In this document: one piece after another, positions 41,347 to 49,050 of the stretch
Layout of the letters: every line of letters starts with the position of its first letter
Numbering within the stretch: the stretch's first letter is position 1
NCBI GenBank assembly: GCA_947507875.1
Contig: CANNQP010000004.1
Location: 1-64,000 of the forward strand
Direction of reading: 5' to 3'
Source: Verrucomicrobiaceae bacterium
GTDB taxonomy: Bacteria; Verrucomicrobiota; Verrucomicrobiia; Verrucomicrobiales; Verrucomicrobiaceae
DNA: 64,000 bases
Program-made: the position numbers and the translations under genes
Notes under the pieces: generated by a model
What the model saw: the letters and a program-made list of their open reading frames with translations, nothing else
Database searches by the model: none
What the model was told of the DNA's origin: nothing

Positions 41347-41961
41347 TTATTTGACCAAATCTTCCAGATAACTTTGCAGCAAACGGTGTGCATAAAAGAG
41401 CCTGGACCGCACCGTGCCTTCTGAGACTCCCAGGATCTTCGCAATCTCATTGTGCTGAAGCCCCTGAATGTCGTACAGAGTAACCACAGTACGATGCTCA
41501 TCAGACAGCCTTGCCATGGCATCGTTCAATCTTTTTTGAAGTTCATGGATATTGACCTCCCGGACCGTGTCTCGGTTGGCTGTAGTAATTTTGATGAAAT
41601 CAGGGTCATTTTGAATACCACTATCCACATCATCGAGACTGACCTTCGCGTAACGCCCCCGCTTTTTTAGGAAGTTCAGGGTCATATTCACTGCGATTGA
41701 ATAGATCCACGTGTAAAAGGACGATTTACCCATGAACCGCTTCAGGGAACGATAAGCCTTAGCAAAAATCTCCTGAAGCAAGTCCGAAGTGTCCTCACGA
41801 TTGGAGGTCATGTTGTAAACTAACCCGTAAAGCTTCGGGGTATATTTTCTCACCAATTCATCAAATGCGCGAGTATCACCGGCCTGGGCTCTCTCCACCA
41901 AGACTCTGTCTTCCGACGCACTGCTATTGACGGGTAGATCGAGTACGGCGTTCGCCTCCAT
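41347..41961 (-). CDS. ECF-type RNA polymerase sigma factor
   Basis: A 204-residue sigma-70 family protein with only regions 2 and 4. Region 2 includes FDELVRKYTPKLYGLVYNMTSNREDTSDLLQEIF and STFYTW-like FYTWIYSIAVNMTLNFLKKRGR (core binding and -10 recognition). Region 4 includes LSDEHRTVVTLYDIQGLQHNEIAKILGVSEGTVRSRLFYAHRLL, a helix-turn-helix for -35 binding. It resembles the SigW/RpoE-like ECF group. The following gene encodes a membrane protein that may control it. The target promoters are unknown; envelope stress would be the usual role. Start ATG 41961. Confidence 0.93.
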   Translation of the reverse strand: MEANAVLDLPVNSSASEDRVLVERAQAGDTRAFDELVRKYTPKLYGLVYNMTSNREDTSDLLQEIFAKAYRSLKRFMGKSSFYTWIYSIAVNMTLNFLKKRGRYAKVSLDDVDSGIQNDPDFIKITTANRDTVREVNIHELQKRLNDAMARLSDEHRTVVTLYDIQGLQHNEIAKILGVSEGTVRSRLFYAHRLLQSYLEDLVK

Positions 41962-42165
41962 GGTAGGGATGTATAGTCAGTGTGAATACAGAGATTCAAT
42001 GCACAGGAAACCACCTTCCTTTGTAACAAACAAGTTTTTCTTCATCCACTAGAACCTTATTCATAAAAGGAAGATTTCCGTGTACAATAATTGACAAGCC
42101 TCAAGTCAGCTTGTGAAAGAAAGGAATTCCGCAGATCTACGGAAAAAAACTTTATTTCAAAAGGC

Positions 42166-43614
42166 CTATTTCTTGGCCGTAGCTTTTGGGGGCATCGCTA
42201 CAGGCATATGATGATGTTCAGCTTTTAAAACCACATCTGTTTCGTTAATCCCAAGGAACTTCGAGGCTTTGGATGAGTCATCCTGAAAATGCTTGAGCGC
42301 CTGACGACAAAGCTCTTTTTCGACCCATGGCAAAAGGTCAATATCAGGCTGAGTCTGTGCGACGCTGATAAGGCTAGACAGGGCATCGCGCATCCGCATG
42401 ACCGTGCTTGCAGGATTGGTGAATCGACTATTCGCGATACTTCCTAGAGGAATATCCGAAGGCAATAGCACATCAGAATTTGCCAATGCACAGGCACGCT
42501 GAATGGTGTTTTCCAGTTCGCGGACGTTACCAGGCCAATCGTAGGCTTCTAGCAAAGCCAAAGCATCATCCGTGAATCGCATGGTCGGTCCACGGCGGCG
42601 ACTTGACTGCCGGAGGAGAAAAAATTCCGCCAAGAGCCTAACATCTTCGCGCCTTTCTCTCAGCGGAGGGATGTGAATGCGCACGACATTTAAGCGATAG
42701 AAAAGATCTTCACGGAAATGGCCTTTAGCAACTTCCGCTTCGAGATCCTTGTTTGTCGCAGCCAAAATGCGCACATCGCATTTGAGGGTTTGGTTGCTGC
42801 CCACACGTGAAAACTCACCTTCTTGGAGAACTCGCAAAAGCTTACTTTGCACCGCAAGTGGCATATCACCAATTTCATCCAAAAATAACGTGCCACCATC
42901 GCACTGCTCAAAACGCCCCACGCGCTGGTTGACCGCACCGGTAAAACTGCCTTTTTCGTGGCCAAAGAGTTCACTCTCCATCAAGTTCTCAGGAATCGAG
43001 GTGATGTTGATGCCTACAAACTCTTTTTGGGTTCGCGGACTGAACTTATGCACCGCTCGGGCGACGAGTTCTTTACCGCATCCGCTCTCTCCTGTGATCA
43101 TGACTGGAGCGTCACTGCGCGAAACACGTCCGATCATCTTGAAAACTTCCTGCATGGGAGCAGAACGCCCGATGATTGTTTCTTGGATCGTTTCTGCGGG
43201 CACCTCTGCGGCCTGAGCGCGCGTGATACGACGAGATTCATTTGCCCTCAATGCGCTCTCAACAACCGTGCGCAGCTCATACGGAAGTTTCTCCTTTCCC
43301 AAGACATCATATGCCCCGAGTCGCATTGCCTCAATGACGTTGCTATTACTCGCTAAGCCACTGAAAAGAATCACCATGGCATTCGGGTCACTCATCCGCA
43401 GGCGTTTCAGCAATTCAATGCCGTTGGTGCCAGGCAGTCTGACTTCGGCAAGAACAAGATCAGCTCGGTTCTTTTGATACAACGCTAATGCTTCCTCAGC
43501 ACGCTCCGCGGTCACCAAAGTCACGCCTGGAGCCTTGAGGTGGTTACACGCCCAGCTCAGGAAATCTGAGTCGGCATCCACGATGAGTATCCTAGAGTCC
43601 TGAAGAGATGACAT
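42166..43614 (-). CDS. NtrC-family sigma-54-dependent regulator with atypical receiver domain
   Basis: The protein of 482 residues has a receiver domain (1-120), a sigma-54 AAA+ domain (about 145-380) and a short C-terminal region. AAA+ motifs are complete: Walker A GESGCGKE, the sigma-54 loop ESELFGHEKGSFTGA (GSFTGA in place of GAFTGA), Walker B GGTLFLDEIGD and the R-finger region LFYRLNVVRIHIPPLRER. In the receiver the phospho-acceptor position in DLVLAEVRLPG is Glu, not Asp, and the acidic pair reads VDAD instead of VDDD; the Lys near the end (GKEKLP) remains. The C-terminal Fis-type helix-turn-helix is weak (SKASKFLGINETDVVLKAEHH). No histidine kinase is adjacent. It is divergent from the L,D-transpeptidase gene. 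Confidence 0.88.
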   Translation of the reverse strand: MSSLQDSRILIVDADSDFLSWACNHLKAPGVTLVTAERAEEALALYQKNRADLVLAEVRLPGTNGIELLKRLRMSDPNAMVILFSGLASNSNVIEAMRLGAYDVLGKEKLPYELRTVVESALRANESRRITRAQAAEVPAETIQETIIGRSAPMQEVFKMIGRVSRSDAPVMITGESGCGKELVARAVHKFSPRTQKEFVGINITSIPENLMESELFGHEKGSFTGAVNQRVGRFEQCDGGTLFLDEIGDMPLAVQSKLLRVLQEGEFSRVGSNQTLKCDVRILAATNKDLEAEVAKGHFREDLFYRLNVVRIHIPPLRERREDVRLLAEFFLLRQSSRRRGPTMRFTDDALALLEAYDWPGNVRELENTIQRACALANSDVLLPSDIPLGSIANSRFTNPASTVMRMRDALSSLISVAQTQPDIDLLPWVEKELCRQALKHFQDDSSKASKFLGINETDVVLKAEHHHMPVAMPPKATAKK

Positions 43615-43715
43615 TTGTGCAGAAAGAGAATACTTTCGTAGCTGGTTGCTCCCCCCCCGTCAACTGCGGTTCTCTAAGGAAGCGTTTGTGGTTAACTCAC
43701 AAAGACTTGAAAGAA

Positions 43716-44255
43716 ATGATTTCAGCCGTTGGCTTTTTTCAGGCAGCAGTCATTCCACCGAACACAAAGAATGCTCTCATGGTCGCCCCCATCACCCCCC
43801 CCCCCTACCTGATTGAAGTTCATGTCGGCAATCAGAGGCTACAGCTCTTTCAAAAAAACCGTATGATCCGTGACTGGTCATGCAGCACCTCGAAGTTCGG
43901 AGTTGGTTTTCAAGAAGGTAGTCAGAAAACCCCACTTGGTCGTTTTGTAGTGCGCGAGCGTCACGGCGAGGGTGCTGAAATCGGAACCATCTTTCGCTCA
44001 CGGAAACCAGTGGGGATATGGCGTCCAGGCATGGAAACTCAATCGGATCTGGTTTTAACCCGCATTCTCTGGCTCCACGGGCTCGACCCCATCAACGCAA
44101 ACACTTGGCAACGATACATCTACATTCACGGAACCAATGATGAGGATGCCATTGGAAGACCGGCCAGCCACGGTTGCATTCGGCTTCGAAACCAAGACAT
44201 GATCGAGCTTTTCGATCTGACCCCAGAGGGCACTGCCGTGTGGATCCAAGAGTGA
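43716..44255 (+). CDS. L,D-transpeptidase (YkuD domain) with an N-terminal C11 tract
   Basis: The YkuD domain makes or remodels 3-3 peptidoglycan cross-links or attaches proteins to the wall. It begins with YLIEVHVGNQRLQLFQKNRMI and ends with the catalytic block YIYIHGTNDEDAIGRPASHGCIRLRNQDMIELF, where His and Cys of HGT and SHGCIR are the active-site residues. The tracked start at 43608 overlaps the divergent regulator gene; ATG 43716 (MISAVGFFQAAV) or ATG 43779 (MVAPITPPPYL) are more likely. A run of eleven C (43795-43805) encodes the PPP just before the domain, so a one-base slip would abolish the protein. There is no clear signal peptide, though the N-terminus is hydrophobic. A strong terminator lies about 180 bases downstream. 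Confidence 0.87.
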   Translation: MISAVGFFQAAVIPPNTKNALMVAPITPPPYLIEVHVGNQRLQLFQKNRMIRDWSCSTSKFGVGFQEGSQKTPLGRFVVRERHGEGAEIGTIFRSRKPVGIWRPGMETQSDLVLTRILWLHGLDPINANTWQRYIYIHGTNDEDAIGRPASHGCIRLRNQDMIELFDLTPEGTAVWIQE

Positions 44256-44438
44256 CGCCTAAACAAAAAGGACAAAATTTTCCCAAAAAAGATTCAACAA
44301 CTTCTACGCACAGGAATCAAATCCCTTCAACAGTGATGGCGGGAGTGATCCTGCCAAACTGGTCTTGAGAGTGATTGGTTGTTGTCACATCACCTTCTGT
44401 CTCACGACAGATTGTGTTGAGGTTGATGCAAGCACACG

Positions 44439-44478
44439 GGGCCGGGCGGAATCGGGAGCCGCCCGGCCCTCCTTTTTT
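44439..44478 (+). terminator. Strong intrinsic terminator
   Basis: An 11-bp perfect GC-rich stem (GGGCCGGGCGG / CCGCCCGGCCC, 9-base loop) is followed by TCC and TTTTTT. It is one of the strongest hairpins in the window. It lies about 180 bases after the L,D-transpeptidase stop, leaving a gene-free transcript tail (44256-44438) in which I see no ORF; a small RNA there is possible. Confidence 0.85.
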
Positions 44479-44550
44479 AAAAAAGGGCTCCCTAGCTCGG
44501 ATTCTCCTCAGAGTTGACTCCTGGCCCTGAACGGGCAAAGCAAGCGTGCC

Positions 44551-44973
44551 ATGAATGATGCGCAGATCCGTGCTTATGACTTGATTCAGAACTACTACAC
44601 CACCTTTAACCAGGGGGATCGTGAGGGAATGCTTGCCTTGCTGGCGGAAGACGTCGTGCACGACATCAACCAAGGAGAGAAAGAGGTGGGGCAAAATGCT
44701 TTTCGCCGATTCCTCCAGCACATGGATGCATGCTACGTGGAAGAGGTACGGGACCTCGTGGTATTTGCCAGCAGCTGCGGCACACGAGCAGCAGCAGAAT
44801 TTTTCATTTCAGGACAATACTTAGCCACCGACCAAGGTCTTCCCCCTGCGCATGGCCAGAAGTATTACCTCCGCGTGGGTGCCTTTTTTGAACTTCGCGA
44901 AGGTCGCATCGCACGTGTAACAAATTACTACAATCTCCAAGATTGGCTGCGGCAAGTCGGGGCAAATGGATAA
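44551..44973 (+). CDS. NTF2-like / SnoaL-like protein (ketosteroid isomerase-related)
   Basis: A 140-residue protein with the cone-shaped NTF2-like fold. The N-terminal helix AYDLIQNYYTTFNQGDREGMLALLAEDVVHDINQG is typical, as are the later strands YYLRVGAFFELREGRIARVTNYYNLQDWL. Members bind small hydrophobic ligands; some are isomerases and many have no known activity. The Asp of DVVHDIN lies where the family often has a catalytic acid, but this alone does not show enzyme activity. It lies 14 bases before tsaB, so the two are probably co-transcribed, though no functional link is evident. Confidence 0.8.
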   Translation: MNDAQIRAYDLIQNYYTTFNQGDREGMLALLAEDVVHDINQGEKEVGQNAFRRFLQHMDACYVEEVRDLVVFASSCGTRAAAEFFISGQYLATDQGLPPAHGQKYYLRVGAFFELREGRIARVTNYYNLQDWLRQVGANG

Positions 44974-44987
44974 ATGCTTTAGCCCCC

Positions 44988-45644
44988 ATGAGCCGTCTTA
45001 TTCTCGCCATTGATCTCTCAAGCGCACAAGGCAGCCTCGCCCTATTTCAGGGAGGCTGTCTCGTCTTTGAGGCTATGTTTCAATCGGAACGGTCTCACAA
45101 TGCTTGCCTTTTTGGTCCCCTGAAACAAGCTTTGGATCATGTGGGGCATGAAGAGGACGGTTTGATCCTCGTGGGCACAGGCCCAGGCAGCTACACGGGG
45201 GTGCGAATCAGCATTGCAGCAGCTCAAGGCATCGCTCTTGCGCGCGGCTGGCAGATCATCGGCATTCCCTCAATCTGCACCGCGGAAGCTCCTGAATATC
45301 ATGTCATAGGTGATGCCCGTCGTGGCATGTTTTACCATGCCCAGGTGGCCCATGGCAGACTAACACAGCCACCAGAACTTTTAGGTGCCAGCGCCATTGA
45401 AGAACTTTGTCGCAAAGCTTCTTCACTTCCGTGGTTTAGCTTTGACAACAAAAATCCCCTAGGCCTACCGCATTTAAATCTCATGAGTCCGAAGGCGGCC
45501 GCGCTAGCTCGCCTCAGCCTCAGTCTATCTAAGGAAGAAAAGGAGCAGTTAAGTTCCAGCCAACTCGAACCCTACTACCTGCAAGAGGCATTCATCACGA
45601 CAGCTCGGAAAAAAGGCAAACAAGTGCCTCTTTGCCAAGCATAG
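44988..45644 (+). CDS. tsaB: tRNA threonylcarbamoyladenosine biosynthesis protein TsaB
   Basis: TsaB is the scaffold partner of TsaD in making t6A37 on tRNAs that read ANN codons. The N-terminal ASKHA-fold segment LILAIDLSSAQGSLALF and the hallmark VGTGPGSYTGVRISIAAAQGIALARG identify it. HNACLFGPLKQAL carries a His at the usual dimer-interface region. The protein has 218 residues, within the family range, with a shortened C-terminal half. The ORF track starts at a TTG (44943) inside the upstream gene; ATG 44988 (MSRLILAID) is the better start. It is a housekeeping gene downstream of the NTF2-like gene. Confidence 0.93.
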   Translation: MSRLILAIDLSSAQGSLALFQGGCLVFEAMFQSERSHNACLFGPLKQALDHVGHEEDGLILVGTGPGSYTGVRISIAAAQGIALARGWQIIGIPSICTAEAPEYHVIGDARRGMFYHAQVAHGRLTQPPELLGASAIEELCRKASSLPWFSFDNKNPLGLPHLNLMSPKAAALARLSLSLSKEEKEQLSSSQLEPYYLQEAFITTARKKGKQVPLCQA

Positions 45645-45889
45645 CGCCGGAGCTCCTGTGGCAGGCCAACCTAAACTTTTGGTTCATCAACTGCCAAACT
45701 TGCCAAAGTCGAATAAATCTTAACAAGCTTGAGACGCCTCCAGCATTAGCACAGGCACTAGCGAGAAGGCATAAAAAAGGAGACGCCCATTCGAGATGGC
45801 GTGATCAAACCAAGTGTCGCCTTGTCACTACCGCCTCACTTTATCCTCGCCTTGTTGGTGAAGGTTCTGATAACAAAGAACCCAACCGC

Positions 45890-47554
45890 ATGTCCAAAAA
45901 CCTCAGCGCCCTCTCCTTCCGCAAGGGAATCGAAAAGAACGTCTTCGAACGCATGGTCGAAGCCGGCAAAAAACACGGCACGGCCGAAAAGAACGACCTC
46001 GTCCACCAGATGGGCCAGGATCATTTGTTTGGCGATGCCATCACGCTCGGCGCCGTGAGCTTCTACGACTTCCTCAAGAAGGAGAACGAGGGCAAAAGGG
46101 TCTTCGTCTGCAACGGCAGCGCCTGTTTGTGCGCTGGCACGCAAGACAAGCTGCATCACACGCTCGAAACGCACTTCAAGAAGGATGAGATCGGCCACAT
46201 CTGCTGCCTTGGTCGTTGCCATGAAGGTGGCGCGTTGCAGTTCGGCGGTAAAAACTACTCAGGCCAGTCCGACGCCGCTTTGGGCGATCTTTTCAAGACC
46301 GGCCAAGGGGATAGCGAAGACCGCTACGCCGTCGTTTCGCATCTGCAGCCCGCGATTCTTACCGCGGATTTCAAAGGCATCGAGGATTACTACTCGCCCT
46401 TCCAGAAGCTCATCACCGAAGGCAATCGCGATGCACTCGCGGCTGAATTGAAGGACAGCGGCCTGCGTGGACGTGGTGGTGCGGGTTTCCCGCTGTCCAT
46501 CAAGTGGGCCGGTTGCCGTGCGGCGGAGGGTAAAGTGAAATACATCGTCTGCAATGCCGACGAGGGCGATCCCGGTGCCTACATTGACAAATACCTCATG
46601 GAGAAGCAGCCGCACAGCGTGCTGCTCGGCATGATGGTCGCCGGTTGGTTCGCCGGAGCGGAGACGGGCGTGCTCTACATCCGGGCCGAGTATCCGGACA
46701 GCGTCACCATCGTGAATCAAGCCATCGCTGACCTGCATGCAGCAGGCTTGCTCGGCCAGAACATCCTCGGCACCGGCTTCAACTTCGCTTTGAAGACAAT
46801 TAAAGGTGCCGGAGCCTACATCTGCGGCGAGGAAACCGCGTTGCTGGCCAGCATCGAAGGCCTGCGGCCCGAGGTGCGCACGCGTCCGCCGTTCCCGGTG
46901 AATGAGGGCCTCTACCGCAAGCCCACCATCGTCAACAACGTCGAAACCTTCGCCAACCTCCGCGCCATCCTCACGCTCGGCGGCAAAGGCTATGCGCAAA
47001 TCGGCACCCCGCAGTCCACAGGCCCGAAGCTCCTCTCGCTCGATTCCCATTTCGTGAAGCCCGGCATCTACGAAGTCGCCATGGGCACACCGCTGCAAAC
47101 TGTCATCGACCTCGCGGGCGGCTTCAAATCGAAGATCAAGGCCATCCAAATCGGCGGCCCGCTCGGCGGCCTCATTCCGATGAGCCACATCGCCCAGCTC
47201 ACCGTCGATTTCGAAAGCTTCAAGAAAGCCGGCTTCCTCCTTGGCCATGCCGGTGTCGTCAGCATCCCCGAGTCGATGCCGATGATCGAATACATCCAGC
47301 ACCTCTTCCAATTCACCGCTGACGAAAGCTGCGGCAAATGCTTTCCCTGCCGCCTCGGCAGCACCCGCGGCAAGGAACTCATCGCCAAAGCTCGTAGCGA
47401 CACCTCTTTCAAAATCGACCGTGAACTCCTCACCGACCTTCTCGACACGATGGAGCAGACATCCTTGTGCGCACTCGGCGGTGGTGTGCCCTTGCCAATC
47501 AAGAATGCCATCCAGCACTTCGAGTCGGAGTTGAAGGCCTACTTCAATGGCTGA
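45890..47554 (+). CDS. NuoE/NuoF-type NADH diaphorase subunit (formate dehydrogenase beta or hydrogenase-like), orphan
   Basis: A 554-residue flavo-iron-sulfur protein that passes electrons between NAD(H) and a partner. The N-terminal thioredoxin-like 2Fe-2S domain has CNGSACLCAG and CCLGRC (NuoE-like). The NuoF part holds GLRGRGGAGFPLSIKW (NADH site), CNADEGDPGAYIDKYLME (FMN site), GAGAYICGEETALL and the 4Fe-4S ligands ESCGKCFPCR plus TSLCALGGG. This fused arrangement is seen in soluble NAD-linked formate dehydrogenases (FdsB) and in bifurcating hydrogenases. No partner subunit lies on either side; the next genes are DUF1552 and DUF1592 proteins. The tracked start at 45632 adds 86 unconserved residues; ATG 45890 is preferred. 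G+C is clearly higher than in tsaB. Confidence 0.85.
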   Translation: MSKNLSALSFRKGIEKNVFERMVEAGKKHGTAEKNDLVHQMGQDHLFGDAITLGAVSFYDFLKKENEGKRVFVCNGSACLCAGTQDKLHHTLETHFKKDEIGHICCLGRCHEGGALQFGGKNYSGQSDAALGDLFKTGQGDSEDRYAVVSHLQPAILTADFKGIEDYYSPFQKLITEGNRDALAAELKDSGLRGRGGAGFPLSIKWAGCRAAEGKVKYIVCNADEGDPGAYIDKYLMEKQPHSVLLGMMVAGWFAGAETGVLYIRAEYPDSVTIVNQAIADLHAAGLLGQNILGTGFNFALKTIKGAGAYICGEETALLASIEGLRPEVRTRPPFPVNEGLYRKPTIVNNVETFANLRAILTLGGKGYAQIGTPQSTGPKLLSLDSHFVKPGIYEVAMGTPLQTVIDLAGGFKSKIKAIQIGGPLGGLIPMSHIAQLTVDFESFKKAGFLLGHAGVVSIPESMPMIEYIQHLFQFTADESCGKCFPCRLGSTRGKELIAKARSDTSFKIDRELLTDLLDTMEQTSLCALGGGVPLPIKNAIQHFESELKAYFNG

Positions 47555-47655
47555 TTCTAGTCCTGCCTACCCAAGAGCTTTGGACGAAAAGCTGTGCAGC
47601 TGCTTTGCTCTGCGAATGATTTTCACAAAACACCACGGAGTGGCTGAGCTTGCTT

Positions 47656-49032
47656 TTAAGCTCTTCTCATCTCCTTGATCTCCTTGGTCGCGATGCCGAT
47701 GGGGCGATCGAGTGGAACACCGGAGCACGCGAGCAAAGTAGTGAGCAGATCGCCTTGATTGCCTTTCACCGTGTCGATGAAGCGGCCGGTGTTGATCGTG
47801 CCGCCGCCTTTGCCGGCGATGATGAAGGGGAGGTTTTCGCGGGTGTGTTTGTTGCCGTCCTCCAGGCCGCTGCCCCACATCATGATGCAGTTGTCGAGCA
47901 GGGTGCCGTCGCCTTCGCGGAGGGCGGCCATCTTTTTCACCATGTAGGCGAACTGATCGATGTTGAACTTCGTGATGGCGGCGACTTTGCGCACTTTTTC
48001 GGCCTCGTTGTTGTGATGCGTGGGGCCGTGGTGCGTGTCGCTGAAGCCGAGCTCGGGATACGAGACACCGTTCGGCGTGGAGCCGATGTAGGTGCTGACG
48101 CGTGTGGTGTCCGTCTGGAAGGCGAGCACGGTGAGGTCGCACATGACCTGCATGTATTCGCTGCGTTTATCGCCCTCGGGGATTTTCACTTCGATGGGCG
48201 GTGAGTCGCTGGCCTTGCGTTTGCTCGATGCGACGCCCGCCTTCTCCAACGCGGCTTCTTTCTGCCGATACTCGATGGCGGCGATGCGGCGCTCGACGGA
48301 GCGCACGCTGTCGAGGTATTCATCGAGCTTCTGTTGGTCACTGTGAGGCAATTTGCGTCGCAGATCCTTCGCACCACCGATAACGAGGTCGAGCATCTGA
48401 CGGTCGAGCGGATCGGTGGCGGCCGATTTACCACTTTGGCCAGTCTTACCAAACAAGCGGTTCAAAACACTGCGCGGATTGATCTCAGCCGGCATGGCCT
48501 GCGTAGGCGAGCGGAAGCTGCAATGCGAATAGTAGCCTTCGTTGAGCCCTTCCTGGTTCTCCTTGTGCGTCTGCGGCATCGTGGCGAGCTCCAGCGAAGG
48601 CAGCGCGGTCAGTCCACCCACATAATTCGCCATGATCTGGTCCGCCGAGATAGCGATGTGGATCTGATTGCGCTTCGCGGCGTTCGGCAGCGAGGCCGTG
48701 AGCCACGTCGAAAGCTCCAGCGCATGCGGTGCGCCATTGAACGGCGAAATCGAAACGCCTTGGATGCCCTTCACCATGAGGCACTGGTTCAAAATCGGCC
48801 GCAACGCCTCCAGCGCCGGCGGCGGCGACTTCAGGAAGCTCTCCGGCGACTTCGGCCAGAACTGATCCATGATCACCCCATGCGGCATATACATGAACCC
48901 GAGTCGCACCGGCGGCTTGTAGCTCGTTTTGCCTTTAACGGCGTCCGCCCAGCCCATGGTTTCGAGCAAAGGAAGCCCCAGCGAGGCTCCAAGGCCTCGG
49001 AGGCAGGCGCGGCGATTGAGGAGGTGGGACAT
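47656..49032 (-). CDS. DUF1552 family exported protein, Tat-like signal
   Basis: A 458-residue protein of the DUF1552 family, known mainly from Planctomycetes, Verrucomicrobia and Acidobacteria and distantly like DUF1501. The N-terminus [22 protein letters not shown] is a twin-arginine-type signal. Typical segments are [48 protein letters not shown] and [32 protein letters not shown] near the end. It is always found, to my knowledge, beside DUF1592-type cytochromes, as here 18 bases downstream of one. No activity is established for the family. G+C is high, like its neighbours. Confidence 0.9.
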   Translation of the reverse strand: MSHLLNRRACLRGLGASLGLPLLETMGWADAVKGKTSYKPPVRLGFMYMPHGVIMDQFWPKSPESFLKSPPPALEALRPILNQCLMVKGIQGVSISPFNGAPHALELSTWLTASLPNAAKRNQIHIAISADQIMANYVGGLTALPSLELATMPQTHKENQEGLNEGYYSHCSFRSPTQAMPAEINPRSVLNRLFGKTGQSGKSAATDPLDRQMLDLVIGGAKDLRRKLPHSDQQKLDEYLDSVRSVERRIAAIEYRQKEAALEKAGVASSKRKASDSPPIEVKIPEGDKRSEYMQVMCDLTVLAFQTDTTRVSTYIGSTPNGVSYPELGFSDTHHGPTHHNNEAEKVRKVAAITKFNIDQFAYMVKKMAALREGDGTLLDNCIMMWGSGLEDGNKHTRENLPFIIAGKGGGTINTGRFIDTVKGNQGDLLTTLLACSGVPLDRPIGIATKEIKEMRRA

Positions 49033-49050
49033 GGCTGTGATGATGCAGGT

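Noticed and set aside
42128-42141. Near-palindrome CCGCAGATCTACGG downstream of the sigma-54 regulator as a terminator
   Set aside because: The T-run precedes the stem on the minus strand and on the plus strand there is an A-run, so it does not fit an intrinsic terminator for the gene.
45632-45889. 86-residue N-terminal extension of the diaphorase ORF
   Set aside because: It overlaps the tsaB end, has no conserved residues, and the ATG at 45890 begins the conserved N-terminal domain.
46259-47518. Minus-strand ORF of 419 codons opposite the diaphorase gene
   Set aside because: Shadow of a GC-rich gene with intact FMN, NADH and 4Fe-4S motifs on the plus strand.
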